Source of the DNA: Actinomadura chibensis NBRC 106107 | Lineage (GTDB): Bacteria; Actinomycetota; Actinomycetes; Streptosporangiales; Streptosporangiaceae | DNA: 64,000 nucleotides | Assembly: GCF_001552135.1 (NCBI RefSeq) | Contig: NZ_BCQP01000022.1 | Location: forward strand, 1 to 64,000 | Reading direction: 5' to 3' | Translations under genes and position numbers: made by a program | Notes under the pieces: model-generated | Databases searched by the model: none | Seen by the model: the letters and a program-made list of their open reading frames with translations, nothing else | What the model was told of the DNA's origin: nothing | Shown here: piece by piece, positions 26,823 to 34,509 of the stretch | Layout of the letters: each line of letters opens with the position of its first letter | Position numbering within the stretch: position 1 is the first letter of the stretch

Positions 26823-27885
26823 ACGACGCGCCTCCCGCCTCGGACCGGCTCGACTCGCGGACGACCAGCTCCGGCTGGAACATCACCTGCTGGTGGGCGT
26901 GCCCCGCCGGGTCGTCGCACTCCTCCAGCAGGAGTTCGGTCGCGATCCGGCCGAGCTGGTAGGTGGGCTGCCGCACCGAGCTCAGCGGGACGGCGGCCGC
27001 CGCCGAGAACTCGATGTCGTCGTACCCGATCAGCGCGATGTCAGCCGGGACCCGGACCCCGACCTGCAGCAGCACCCGAAGGACGCCGAGCGCGAGCAGG
27101 TCGTTGGCGCAGAAGATCGCGTCCGGCAGCGGCGGCCCGGCCTCCAGCAGCCGCCGCGCCGCCTCCTGCCCGGCCCGCGCGTTCATCGCCCCGACCGGGA
27201 TCTCGCGCAGCGCCTCGCGGCCGAGCCCGGCGGCGCGCAGCGCCCGCAGCGCGCCCTTGCGCCGGTCGGCGCACTGGCGCAGCGCCGTCGGCCCGGTGAC
27301 GAAGCCGATCGTGCGGGCGCCCGCGGCCAGCAGCTCCCCGGCGGCGAGCTCGCCGCCGGCGACGTCGTCGACGGCGACCGAGCACTGGTTCGCGCGCGGC
27401 GTCGGATGGTCGAGCAGCACCACCGGGACGTTCCGCTCGCGCAGCCGCCCGGCCGCCGCGCCGTCGTCGCCGACCGGGGTCAGCAGCACGCCGCGGACCC
27501 GCTGCTCGGCGAGCACCCGCAGGTTGCGCAGCTCCCGCTCGTCCGACTCGCCGGACGAGGACAGGATCACCGCGTAGCCCCGTTCGCTCGCGGTGTCCTC
27601 GACGCCGCGTGCCACGTCGGTGAAGAACGGGTTGGCGAGGTCGAGGACCATCAGCCCGATCGTGCTGCTGTGCCCGGCGCGCAGCGTGGACGCCGACCCG
27701 TTGCGGACGAACCCGAGCTCCCGGATCGCGTCCTCGACCCGGATCCGGGTCGCCGCGGCGACCCGCTCCGGCCGGTTGAGCACGTTGGACACGGTGCCCG
27801 GCGAGACGCCGGCGTGCGCCGCGACCTGCTTGATCCCGACCGTCCCGCGCGCCGCGCCGGGACGGTCGGTGCCGTCTGTGCTCAC
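26821..27885 (-). CDS. LacI-family repressor of the rhamnose locus
   Basis: The 354-residue product has a LacI helix-turn-helix (VGIKQVAAHAGVSPGTVSNV, with hinge NRPERVAAATRIRVEDAI) and a periplasmic-binding-protein-like sensor domain (IGLMVLDLANPFFTDVARG, AIFCANDLLALGVL, ALIGYDDIEFS). The GTG at 27885 is preferred over an upstream GTG at 27924 because a candidate -10 element covers that codon. It heads the leftward operon (lutA, lutB, lutC, rhaB) and diverges from the rhamnose importer. Two AAAACGTT-type sites in the intergenic region are its likely operators. Rhamnose or rhamnulose would be the expected inducer. Confidence 0.88.
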   Translation of the reverse strand: MSTDGTDRPGAARGTVGIKQVAAHAGVSPGTVSNVLNRPERVAAATRIRVEDAIRELGFVRNGSASTLRAGHSSTIGLMVLDLANPFFTDVARGVEDTASERGYAVILSSSGESDERELRNLRVLAEQRVRGVLLTPVGDDGAAAGRLRERNVPVVLLDHPTPRANQCSVAVDDVAGGELAAGELLAAGARTIGFVTGPTALRQCADRRKGALRALRAAGLGREALREIPVGAMNARAGQEAARRLLEAGPPLPDAIFCANDLLALGVLRVLLQVGVRVPADIALIGYDDIEFSAAAAVPLSSVRQPTYQLGRIATELLLEECDDPAGHAHQQVMFQPELVVRESSRSEAGGAS

Positions 27886-27922
27886 TCTGCCGCGCCCCCG
27901 GTCCGTCCGCCGATGTCGGCTC

Positions 27923-27951
27923 ACTCTGGGTCATGCATTAAAACGTGTCAA
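27923..27951 (-). promoter_or_regulatory. promoter of the lacI-lut-rhaB operon with overlapping operator
   Basis: On the minus strand TTGACA (27951-27946) lies 17 bp from CAGAGT (27928-27923). The operator-like TTAAAACGTGTCAA (27938-27951) covers the -35. This would make the repressor limit its own synthesis and that of the downstream catabolic genes. Confidence 0.55.
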
Positions 27952-28083
27952 CCCGCAGGCCGTGCATCGGAGGCCGAAACACGGGTGGCCGGTGCCGGTC
28001 GCGGACGACTTCGAGGACCTCTCAGGCCCTTGCTCCGCCGGGGTTTCCAGCGATCTTAGAAGGTCCCTCCGGAAGATCGGCCC

Positions 28084-28142
28084 TTGACGGGTGGTCCGGC
28101 TCACATCTAGCGTCCTCCGCAAGATCTTGTTAAAACGTTTTT
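28084..28142 (+). promoter_or_regulatory. promoter and LacI-type operator of the rhamnose import/catabolic operon
   Basis: TTGACG (28084-28089) and TAGCGT (28108-28113) are 18 bp apart. AAAACGTTTT (28132-28141), a perfect 10-bp palindrome with a central CG as in LacI-family operators, starts ~12 bp beyond the expected transcription start. Bound repressor would block elongation or clearance. The remainder of 27886-28182 holds no gene. Confidence 0.6.
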
Positions 28143-28182
28143 CATCCCACCGTCCTGGACCTGCCTCCCGAGGAGGGCCCTG

Positions 28183-29736
28183 ATGACAGCACCCGCGCGG
28201 TCGGCGCCACCGACATTGGCGCTGGTCAACGTGAGTAAATCGTTTGGCGCCGTGCGCGCCCTCCAGGACGTGACGCTGGAGCTGCACGCGGGCGAGGTGC
28301 ACGCCCTGGCCGGGGAGAACGGCGCGGGCAAGTCGACGGTCGTAAAAACGTTCGCAGGCGTGCACCGTCCGGACGCGGGCGAGGTCCGGGTGGACGGCGC
28401 CGCCGTGGCCTTCGGCGGCCCCGCCGACGCGCAGGCCGCCGGGGTGGCGGTCATCTACCAGGAGCCCACGCTGTTCCCCGACCTGTCGGTCGCCGAGAAC
28501 ATCTTCATGGGCCGCCAGCCCCGCACCGGGCGGCTGTTCGCAGGGCGGGGCCGGATCGACCGCCGCGCCATGCACGCCGAGACGGCGCGGCTGTTCGAGC
28601 GGCTCGGGGTCCCGCTCGACCCGCGCCGGCCCGCCCGCGGCCTGTCCATCGCCGACCAGCAGGTCGTCGAGATCGCCAAGGCCATCTCCCGGGACGCCCG
28701 GGTGCTGATCATGGACGAGCCGACCGCCGCGCTCACCGGCCAGGAGGTCGCCCGGCTGTTCGCGGTGACCCGGACGCTGCGCGACCAGGGCTGCGCGGTG
28801 CTGTTCATCTCGCACCGGCTGGAGGAGATCTTCGAGCTGTGCCGGCGGGTCACGACGCTGCGCGACGGCGGCCTCGTCGGCACCGACCTCGTCGCCGACC
28901 TCACCCCGGACGACCTCGTCCGCCGGATGGTCGGCCGCGACCTCGACGCCCTCTACCCCAAGCAGGACGTGACGCCCGGCGAGGTCGCGCTGAAGGTGCG
29001 CAGGCTGACCCGCGAGGGCGCGTTCACCGACGTGTCCTTCGACGTCCGGCGCGGCGAGATCGTCGCGCTGGCCGGGCTGGTCGGCGCCGGACGCAGCGAG
29101 GTCGCCCGCGCGCTCTTCGGCGTGGACCGCTGGGACGCCGGGACCGTCGAGGTCGACGGCCGCGCCCTCCCGCCCGGCAGCCCCACGGCCGCGATGGCGG
29201 CGGGGCTCGCGCTCGTCCCCGAGGACCGCCGCCAGCAGGGGCTCGTCATGGACATGTCCATCGAGCGCAACATGGGGCTCACCCGGCTGAAGGCGCTGCG
29301 CCGCGAGACCGGGCGCGGCGGCCTGATCTCCCGCCGGGTCGAGCGGGACCGCGCCGCCGACTGGGGCCTGCGGCTTCGGCTCAAGTACTCCCGCCTGACC
29401 GACGCCGTCGGCGTCCTGTCCGGCGGCAACCAGCAGAAGGTCGTGCTCGCCAAGTGGCTCGCGACCGAGCCCGCCGTCCTGATCGTGGACGAGCCGACCC
29501 GCGGCATCGACGTCGGCACCAAGGCCGAGGTGCACCGGCTGCTGTCCGATCTGGCCGCCCGCGACCTGGCGGTGCTGATGATCTCGTCCGACCTGCCGGA
29601 GGTGCTCGGCATGGCCGACCGCGTCCTCGTCATGCACGAGGGACGGCTCACCGCCGAGATCCCGCGCGCGGACGCGACCGAGGAGACCGTGATGGCCGCC
29701 GCGACCGGCCGCACCGGCGCTGGAAAGGCGGCCTGA
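28183..29736 (+). CDS. rhaT: rhamnose ABC importer ATP-binding protein (two ABC domains)
   Basis: The 517-residue product carries two ABC domains, as in sugar importers of the RbsA/Mgl type. The first has an intact Walker A GENGAGKS (residues 44-51), and [14 protein letters not shown] serves as its signature. The second has a degenerate Walker [15 protein letters not shown] (Arg for Lys) with intact [15 protein letters not shown] and [16 protein letters not shown]. The symbol follows the rhizobial rhaSTPQ system. It is the first gene of the rightward operon, 5 bp before the first permease gene. An operator-like AAAACGTT sequence with rare GTA and AAA codons lies at codons 54-57, next to the first Walker A. 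Confidence 0.9.
   Translation: MTAPARSAPPTLALVNVSKSFGAVRALQDVTLELHAGEVHALAGENGAGKSTVVKTFAGVHRPDAGEVRVDGAAVAFGGPADAQAAGVAVIYQEPTLFPDLSVAENIFMGRQPRTGRLFAGRGRIDRRAMHAETARLFERLGVPLDPRRPARGLSIADQQVVEIAKAISRDARVLIMDEPTAALTGQEVARLFAVTRTLRDQGCAVLFISHRLEEIFELCRRVTTLRDGGLVGTDLVADLTPDDLVRRMVGRDLDALYPKQDVTPGEVALKVRRLTREGAFTDVSFDVRRGEIVALAGLVGAGRSEVARALFGVDRWDAGTVEVDGRALPPGSPTAAMAAGLALVPEDRRQQGLVMDMSIERNMGLTRLKALRRETGRGGLISRRVERDRAADWGLRLRLKYSRLTDAVGVLSGGNQQKVVLAKWLATEPAVLIVDEPTRGIDVGTKAEVHRLLSDLAARDLAVLMISSDLPEVLGMADRVLVMHEGRLTAEIPRADATEETVMAAATGRTGAGKAA
28343..28354 (+). promoter_or_regulatory. intragenic operator-like site in the importer ATPase gene
   Basis: TAAAAACGTTCG within codons 54-58 shares the 8-bp core AAAACGTT with the operator at 28132. 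It uses GTA and AAA codons, rare in this gene. Its centre lies ~210 bp downstream of the main operator, a distance that would suit a LacI-type loop. Function is inference. Confidence 0.35.
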
Positions 29737-29741
29737 CCCTC

Positions 29742-30809
29742 ATGACCGTACTTGCGGAGTCCCCGGCGCGGCCGGGGGCGGGCGGGCCGCCGGGGGGCGG
29801 GCGGCGGCTGGTCGAGATGGTGCTGCGCGCCCGGGAGCTGAGCATCCTCGGTGCGCTCGCCGTCCTCGTCGTCGGCACGACGATCGCGAACCCGCGCTTC
29901 CTGTCCGGGCAGGGCGTGAAGGACATCTTCCTCAACGCCTCGATCCTCGTGCTGCTCGCCGTCGGGCAGAGCATGGTGGTCGTCACACGCAACATCGACC
30001 TGTCGGTCGGGTCCGTCGTCGGGCTCGTCGCGTTCAGCGCCGGGAGGTTCGCCTCCGGCGGGGACCGGAGCGTCGTGCTCGTGCTGCTCGTCGGCGTCGC
30101 GATCGGGCTGGCGTGCGGGCTGGTGAACGGGCTGCTGGTCAGCTTCTGCCGGGTGCCCGCCCTCGTCGTCACCCTCGGCACCCTGTACGTGATCCAGGGG
30201 CTCGACTACCGGATCGCGCACGGCGACCAGATCGGTGCGGCGGAGCTTCCGGCCGCGCTGCTGAAGCTCGGCAGCGACGGCGTGCTCGGCGTCCCGTACC
30301 TGCCGATCATCACCGTGGCCGTGATGCTCGCGGTCGGGTACTACCTGCGGTCCTACTCGTCCGGACGGGACTTCTACGCGATCGGGTCCAGCCCGGAGGC
30401 GGCGCTGCTCGCGGGCGTCCCGATCCGCCGCCGCGTCCTCACCGCCTACCTGGTCAGCGGCGCGCTCGCGGGCCTCGCCGGGGTGCTGTGGCTCGCCCGG
30501 TTCGGCACCGTCGTCGCGGACGCCGCGCACGGCTGGGAGCTGAAGGTCGTCAGCGCGGTCGTCGTCGGCGGCATCGCCATCACCGGCGGCGTCGGCACCG
30601 TGTACGGGGCGGCGCTCGGCGCGCTGCTGCTCACCACCATCGGCAGCGTGCTGGTCGTGCTCAAGGTCAACTCGTTCTGGCAGGACGCGATCACCGGCGT
30701 CCTGCTGCTGCTCGCCATCAGCGTCGACCGGCTGCTGGCGCTGCGCGTCACCCGGGCGCTCAAGCAGCGCTCGCTGGAGTCCACCGCGCACAGGGAGGGA
30801 CGGTCATGA
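29742..30809 (+). CDS. rhaP: rhamnose ABC importer permease 1
   Basis: The 355-residue product is a BPD-transp-2 family permease with about ten hydrophobic segments. It contains the family motifs VVVTRNIDLSVGS, LACGLVNGLLVS, FYAIGSSPEAALLAGVPIRR and VVSAVVVGGIAITGGVGTVY. Its N-terminus has a Gly/Pro-rich tail. It forms the membrane channel with the second permease. The ATG at 29742 follows the ATPase stop by 5 bp, and the stop overlaps the next start (ATGA). The symbol follows rhizobial rhamnose importers. Confidence 0.9.
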   Translation: MTVLAESPARPGAGGPPGGGRRLVEMVLRARELSILGALAVLVVGTTIANPRFLSGQGVKDIFLNASILVLLAVGQSMVVVTRNIDLSVGSVVGLVAFSAGRFASGGDRSVVLVLLVGVAIGLACGLVNGLLVSFCRVPALVVTLGTLYVIQGLDYRIAHGDQIGAAELPAALLKLGSDGVLGVPYLPIITVAVMLAVGYYLRSYSSGRDFYAIGSSPEAALLAGVPIRRRVLTAYLVSGALAGLAGVLWLARFGTVVADAAHGWELKVVSAVVVGGIAITGGVGTVYGAALGALLLTTIGSVLVVLKVNSFWQDAITGVLLLLAISVDRLLALRVTRALKQRSLESTAHREGRS

Positions 30810-31801
30810 GCCGCCTCGCGGGCATGCTGCGCTGGGAGACCGCCGTCACCGCCCTGCTGGTCGCGGTGTTCGCGGGCGGCGCCGGGTTCTCGCCCGACTT
30901 CGCGAACGGCGACAACCTGGCGTTCGCCCTGGACGACCTCAGCGAGATCGCGCTGATCGCGCTGCCGATGACGCTGCTCGTCGTCTGCGGCCAGGTGGAC
31001 CTGTCGGTCGCCTCGATCCTCGGCCTGTGCAGCGCCCTCACCGGCAGGCTGTGGGACGCGGGCCTCGCCATCGAGACGATCATCCCGCTGGTGCTGCTCG
31101 TCGGCGTCGGCTGCGGCCTCGTCAACGGGCTCCTCGTCACCCGGCTCGGGCTGCCGTCCCTCGCCGTCACGATCGGCACGATGACCCTCTACCGGGGCCT
31201 CGCCTACGTGACGCTCGGGACGGGCGCGATCTCCGAGTTCCCGGCCGCCTACACCGACCTCGCGACGTCGTCCGTCCCGGGCACGCCGATCCCGTACCCG
31301 ATCGCGCTGTTCGCGGTGCTCGCCGCCGCGACGGGGATCGTCCTGCACGCCACCGGCGCCGGACGGGCGCTGTTCGCGATCGGCGCGCAGGAGGACGCCG
31401 CCTACTTCGCGGGCATCCGCGTGAAGCGCGCCAAGCTGGTCCTGTTCGTCGTGTCCGGGCTGGTGGCCGGGTTCGCGGGCGTCGTCTACACGCTCCGCTA
31501 CGGCAGCGCCCGCGCCGACAACGGCCTCGGCCTGGAGCTCACCGTCATCGCGGCGGTGCTGCTCGGCGGCGTCGACTTCGACGGCGGCAGGGGCACCCTC
31601 GGCGGCGTCATCGCCGCCGTCCTGCTGATCGGCCTGCTCCGCAACCTGCTGATGCTCAACGACGTCTCCACCGAGGTCCAGTCGATCGTCACCGGGCTGC
31701 TGCTCATCGTCAGCGTCCTCACGCCGCGGCTGATCGCCGTGGCGCGCGGGGCGCGGGGCAGGCGGCGGGGCGCGCGAACCGCGGCCCCCGCCGTGCCCTG
31801 A
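30806..31801 (+). CDS. rhaQ: rhamnose ABC importer permease 2
   Basis: The 331-residue product is the second BPD-transp-2 permease, with LLVVCGQVDLSVASILGL, CGLVNGLLVTRLGLPSLAVT, LFAIGAQEDAAYFAGIRVKR and ELTVIAAVLLGGVDFDGGRG motifs and about nine to ten membrane segments. The start overlaps the preceding stop by 4 bp after a GGGAGGG site. The C-terminus is basic and cytoplasmic (RGARGRRRGART). Together with the other permease and the double ATPase it forms the CUT2-type importer. The lipoprotein gene follows after 64 bp. Confidence 0.9.
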   Translation: MSRLAGMLRWETAVTALLVAVFAGGAGFSPDFANGDNLAFALDDLSEIALIALPMTLLVVCGQVDLSVASILGLCSALTGRLWDAGLAIETIIPLVLLVGVGCGLVNGLLVTRLGLPSLAVTIGTMTLYRGLAYVTLGTGAISEFPAAYTDLATSSVPGTPIPYPIALFAVLAAATGIVLHATGAGRALFAIGAQEDAAYFAGIRVKRAKLVLFVVSGLVAGFAGVVYTLRYGSARADNGLGLELTVIAAVLLGGVDFDGGRGTLGGVIAAVLLIGLLRNLLMLNDVSTEVQSIVTGLLLIVSVLTPRLIAVARGARGRRRGARTAAPAVP

Positions 31802-31865
31802 CCCGTCACCCAGAGCCCCCCGCCGCGACCCACCCCCGGAAGAAAGAACCTTGAGAGGCACCCTG

Positions 31866-32951
31866 ATGACCATTCGTCTGCGCGCCCCGCGCCGGCTGGC
31901 CGCGGTCGCCACGGCCGGAGTCCTCGCCCTGGGCCTGGCCGCCTGCGGCGGGACCACGAAGGACTCCTCGTCGGCGTCCGGCAAGGGAACGTCCGGCGGG
32001 ACGGCGTCGGCCGACCCGAACGCGCCGCTGAAGAAGGGCCTCAAGCTGGCGTTCCTGCCGAAGCAGGTCAACAACCCCTACGAGACGATCGTCGACGACG
32101 CGGGCATCGCGGCGGCGAAGGAGTTCGGCGGCGAGGCCAAGGAGGTCGGGCCGTCCGACGCGTCGGCGTCCTCGCAGGTCTCCTACATCAACACGCTGAT
32201 CCAGCAGCGGCACGACGCGATCCTCATCGCCGCGAACGACGAGAACGCGGTGTGCGGGCCGCTGAAGCAGGCGCGGGCCAAGAACATCAAGATCGTCGCC
32301 TACGACTCCGACACGAACCCGCAGTGCCGCGACCTGTTCATCAACCAGGCCAGCTCGGAGGAGATCGGGCGCAGCGAGGTCAAGCTCCTCGCGGAGCGGA
32401 TCGGGCACGAGGGCGAGATCGCGATCCTGTCGGCGACGGCGAACGCCACGAACCAGAACACCTGGATCAAGTTCATGAAGGACGAGCTGGCGAAGCCCGA
32501 GTACTCGAAGATGAAGCTCGTCAAGGTCGCCTACGGGGACGACGACGACCAGAAGTCGTTCCAGCAGACGCAGGGGCTGCTCCAGGCGTACCCGAACCTC
32601 AAGGGCATCATCTCGCCGACCACGGTCGGCATCGCGGCCGCGGCCCGCTACATCTCCGCGTCCAAGTACAAGGGCAAGGTCGTCCTGACCGGGCTCGGCA
32701 CGCCCGACCAGATGCGCAAGTTCGTCAAGGACGGCACCGTCGAGCAGTTCGAGCTGTGGGACCCGAAGAACCTCGGCTACCTCGCCTCGTACGCGGCGGC
32801 GGCGCTGTCGTCCGGGCAGATCACCGGGGCGCAGGGCGAGAGGTTCAAGGCGGGCAAGCTCGGCGAGCGGACGATCGGCGCCAACGGTGAGGTGATCCTC
32901 GGCCCGCCGACCGTCTTCGACGCCAAGAACATCGACCAGTACCACTTCTGA
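31866..32951 (+). CDS. rhaS: rhamnose ABC importer substrate-binding lipoprotein
   Basis: The 361-residue product has a lipoprotein signal: basic MTIRLRAPRR, hydrophobic core, and lipobox LAAC with C27. A Ser/Gly/Thr linker and a periplasmic-binding-protein type I fold follow (LKLAFLPKQVNNPYETIVDD, QRHDAILIAANDENAV, KIVAYDSDTNPQCRDLF, QGLLQAYPNLKGIISPT, VVLTGLGTPDQMRKFV). The ATG at 31866 is preferred over the TTG at 31851 because GAGAGG is then 7 bp upstream. It would present rhamnose to the permeases at the outer face of the membrane. The next gene starts 2 bp after the stop. Confidence 0.92.
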   Translation: MTIRLRAPRRLAAVATAGVLALGLAACGGTTKDSSSASGKGTSGGTASADPNAPLKKGLKLAFLPKQVNNPYETIVDDAGIAAAKEFGGEAKEVGPSDASASSQVSYINTLIQQRHDAILIAANDENAVCGPLKQARAKNIKIVAYDSDTNPQCRDLFINQASSEEIGRSEVKLLAERIGHEGEIAILSATANATNQNTWIKFMKDELAKPEYSKMKLVKVAYGDDDDQKSFQQTQGLLQAYPNLKGIISPTTVGIAAAARYISASKYKGKVVLTGLGTPDQMRKFVKDGTVEQFELWDPKNLGYLASYAAAALSSGQITGAQGERFKAGKLGERTIGANGEVILGPPTVFDAKNIDQYHF

Positions 32952-32953
32952 GA

Positions 32954-33328
32954 ATGAGCGGAGCGAACCGGGGGGTGTGGGGGGACGGCCCCCCGCATGG
33001 AGCACGCGGCCGGAAGCGCGTCTGCTTCCTGCTGAAGGTCAGGCAGGACCGCCTGGAGGAGTACAAGCGGCGCCACCAGGCGGTCTGGCCCGGCATGCGG
33101 GACGCCCTGCGCGACAGCGGCTGGCACAACTACTCCCTCTTCCTGCGCGAGGACGGCCTCCTCGTCGGCTACCTGGAGACCGACGACTTCGAGGCCGCCC
33201 GGGCGGCGATGGCCCGCACCGAGGTCAACGCCCGCTGGCAGGCGGAGATGGCGCCGTTCTTCGAGGACCTCGACGGCCGTCCCGACCAGGGGATGTCGCC
33301 GCTCGCCGAGGTCTTCCACCTGGATTGA
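32954..33328 (+). CDS. rhaM: L-rhamnose mutarotase with repeat-derived N-terminal extension
   Basis: The 124-residue product matches the ~104-residue RhaM family from about residue 21 on: KRVCFLLKVRQDRLEEYKRR, HQAVWPGM, HNYSLFL and ARWQAEMAPF contain the active-site Tyr, His and Trp positions. The enzyme interconverts alpha and beta anomers of L-rhamnose before the isomerase acts. The first ~20 residues (SGANRGVWGDGPPHGARG) have no counterpart in the family and are encoded by an inverted copy of the G/C-run repeat (32968-32994). The true start may be the ATG at 32954 or a GTG at 32975. The gene is tightly packed between the lipoprotein and isomerase genes. Confidence 0.88.
   Translation: MSGANRGVWGDGPPHGARGRKRVCFLLKVRQDRLEEYKRRHQAVWPGMRDALRDSGWHNYSLFLREDGLLVGYLETDDFEAARAAMARTEVNARWQAEMAPFFEDLDGRPDQGMSPLAEVFHLD
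32968..32994. repeat. G/C-run palindromic repeat, copy 4 (inverted)
   Basis: CCGGGGGG, TGT, six G, ACGG, six C: the reverse complement of the copies at 8727, 16052 and 16100 with one change in the spacer. It lies over the translation start region of rhaM. Confidence 0.75.
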
Positions 33329-33336
33329 GAGGTCAC

Positions 33337-34509
33337 GTGCCCGTGGTTGACACCAGCGCGGTGAAGGACGCCCTGCGCCGCCAGCAGATCGAGACCCCCT
33401 CGTGGGCGTACGGGAACTCGGGGACGCGGTTCAAGGTCTTCGCGCAGGAGGGCGTCCCGCGCACCCCGTGGGAGAAGATCGACGACGCCGCGCAGGTGCA
33501 CCGGTTCACCGGCGTCGCGCCGAGCGTCGCCGTCCACATCCCCTGGGACCGGGTGGACGACTACGCCGCGCTGGCCGCGCACGCCGAGGAGAGGGGGGTG
33601 CGGATAGGCGCGGTCAACACCAACGTCTTCCAGGACGACGACTACAGGCTCGGCAGCGTCACCAACCCGGATCCGGCCGTCCGCCGCAAGGCGCTCGGCC
33701 ACCTGCTGGAAGCCGTCGACATCATGGACGCCACGGGTTCCCGCGACCTCAAGCTGTGGTTCTCCGACGGCACGAACTACCCGGGGCAGGACGACGTCCG
33801 GACCCGGCAGGACCGGATGGCCGAGGCGCTCGCGGCCGTCTACGAGCGGCTCGGCGACGGCCAGCGGTTCCTGCTGGAGTACAAGCTGTTCGAGCCCGCG
33901 TTCTACATGACCGACCTGCCGGACTGGGGGGCGTCCTACGCGCACTGCGTGAAGCTCGGCCCGAAGGCGCAGGTCGTCGTCGACACCGGGCACCACGCGC
34001 CGGGCACGAACATCGAGTTCATCGTCGCGTTCCTGCTGCGCGAGGGGAAGCTCGGCGGGTTCGACTTCAACTCCCGCTTCTACGCCGACGACGACCTGAT
34101 GGTCGGCGCCGCGGACCCGTTCCAGCTCTTCCGGATCATGTACGAGGTGGTGCGGGGCGGCGGCTACGACCCGGACGCGGGGGTCGCGTTCATGCTCGAC
34201 CAGTGCCACAACATCGAGCCGAAGATCCAGGGCCAGATCCGCTCGGTGATGAACGTCCAGGAGGCGACGGCGAAGGCGCTGCTCGTGGACGGCGACGCGC
34301 TGCGCGCCGCGCAGGACGCCGGGGACGTCCTCGAAGCGAACGCGGTGTTCATGGACGCCTACAACACCGACGTCCGTCCGCTGCTGGCGGAGCTGCGCGA
34401 GGAGATGGGCCTGCACCCGGACCCGGTCGCGGCGTACAAGGCGTCCGGCTACTTCGAGAAGGTCCGCGCCGAGCGGACGGTCGGCCAGGCGGCGGGATGG
34501 GGCGCGTGA
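33337..34509 (+). CDS. rhaI: L-rhamnose isomerase (Pseudomonas stutzeri RhaI type)
   Basis: The 390-residue product is a TIM-barrel sugar isomerase. Metal-ligand regions are visible: LLEYKLFEPAFYMTD (Glu), VVVDTGHHAPGTNIE (Asp and His), GFDFNSRFYADDDLMVG (Asp residues). These match the broad-specificity L-rhamnose isomerases of the P. stutzeri type rather than E. coli RhaA. It converts L-rhamnose to L-rhamnulose. The GTG at 33337 follows GAGAGG at 33327-33332. The stop shares a base with the next start (TGATG). The C-terminal helix carries DPVAAYKASGYFEKVR. Confidence 0.92.
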   Translation: MPVVDTSAVKDALRRQQIETPSWAYGNSGTRFKVFAQEGVPRTPWEKIDDAAQVHRFTGVAPSVAVHIPWDRVDDYAALAAHAEERGVRIGAVNTNVFQDDDYRLGSVTNPDPAVRRKALGHLLEAVDIMDATGSRDLKLWFSDGTNYPGQDDVRTRQDRMAEALAAVYERLGDGQRFLLEYKLFEPAFYMTDLPDWGASYAHCVKLGPKAQVVVDTGHHAPGTNIEFIVAFLLREGKLGGFDFNSRFYADDDLMVGAADPFQLFRIMYEVVRGGGYDPDAGVAFMLDQCHNIEPKIQGQIRSVMNVQEATAKALLVDGDALRAAQDAGDVLEANAVFMDAYNTDVRPLLAELREEMGLHPDPVAAYKASGYFEKVRAERTVGQAAGWGA

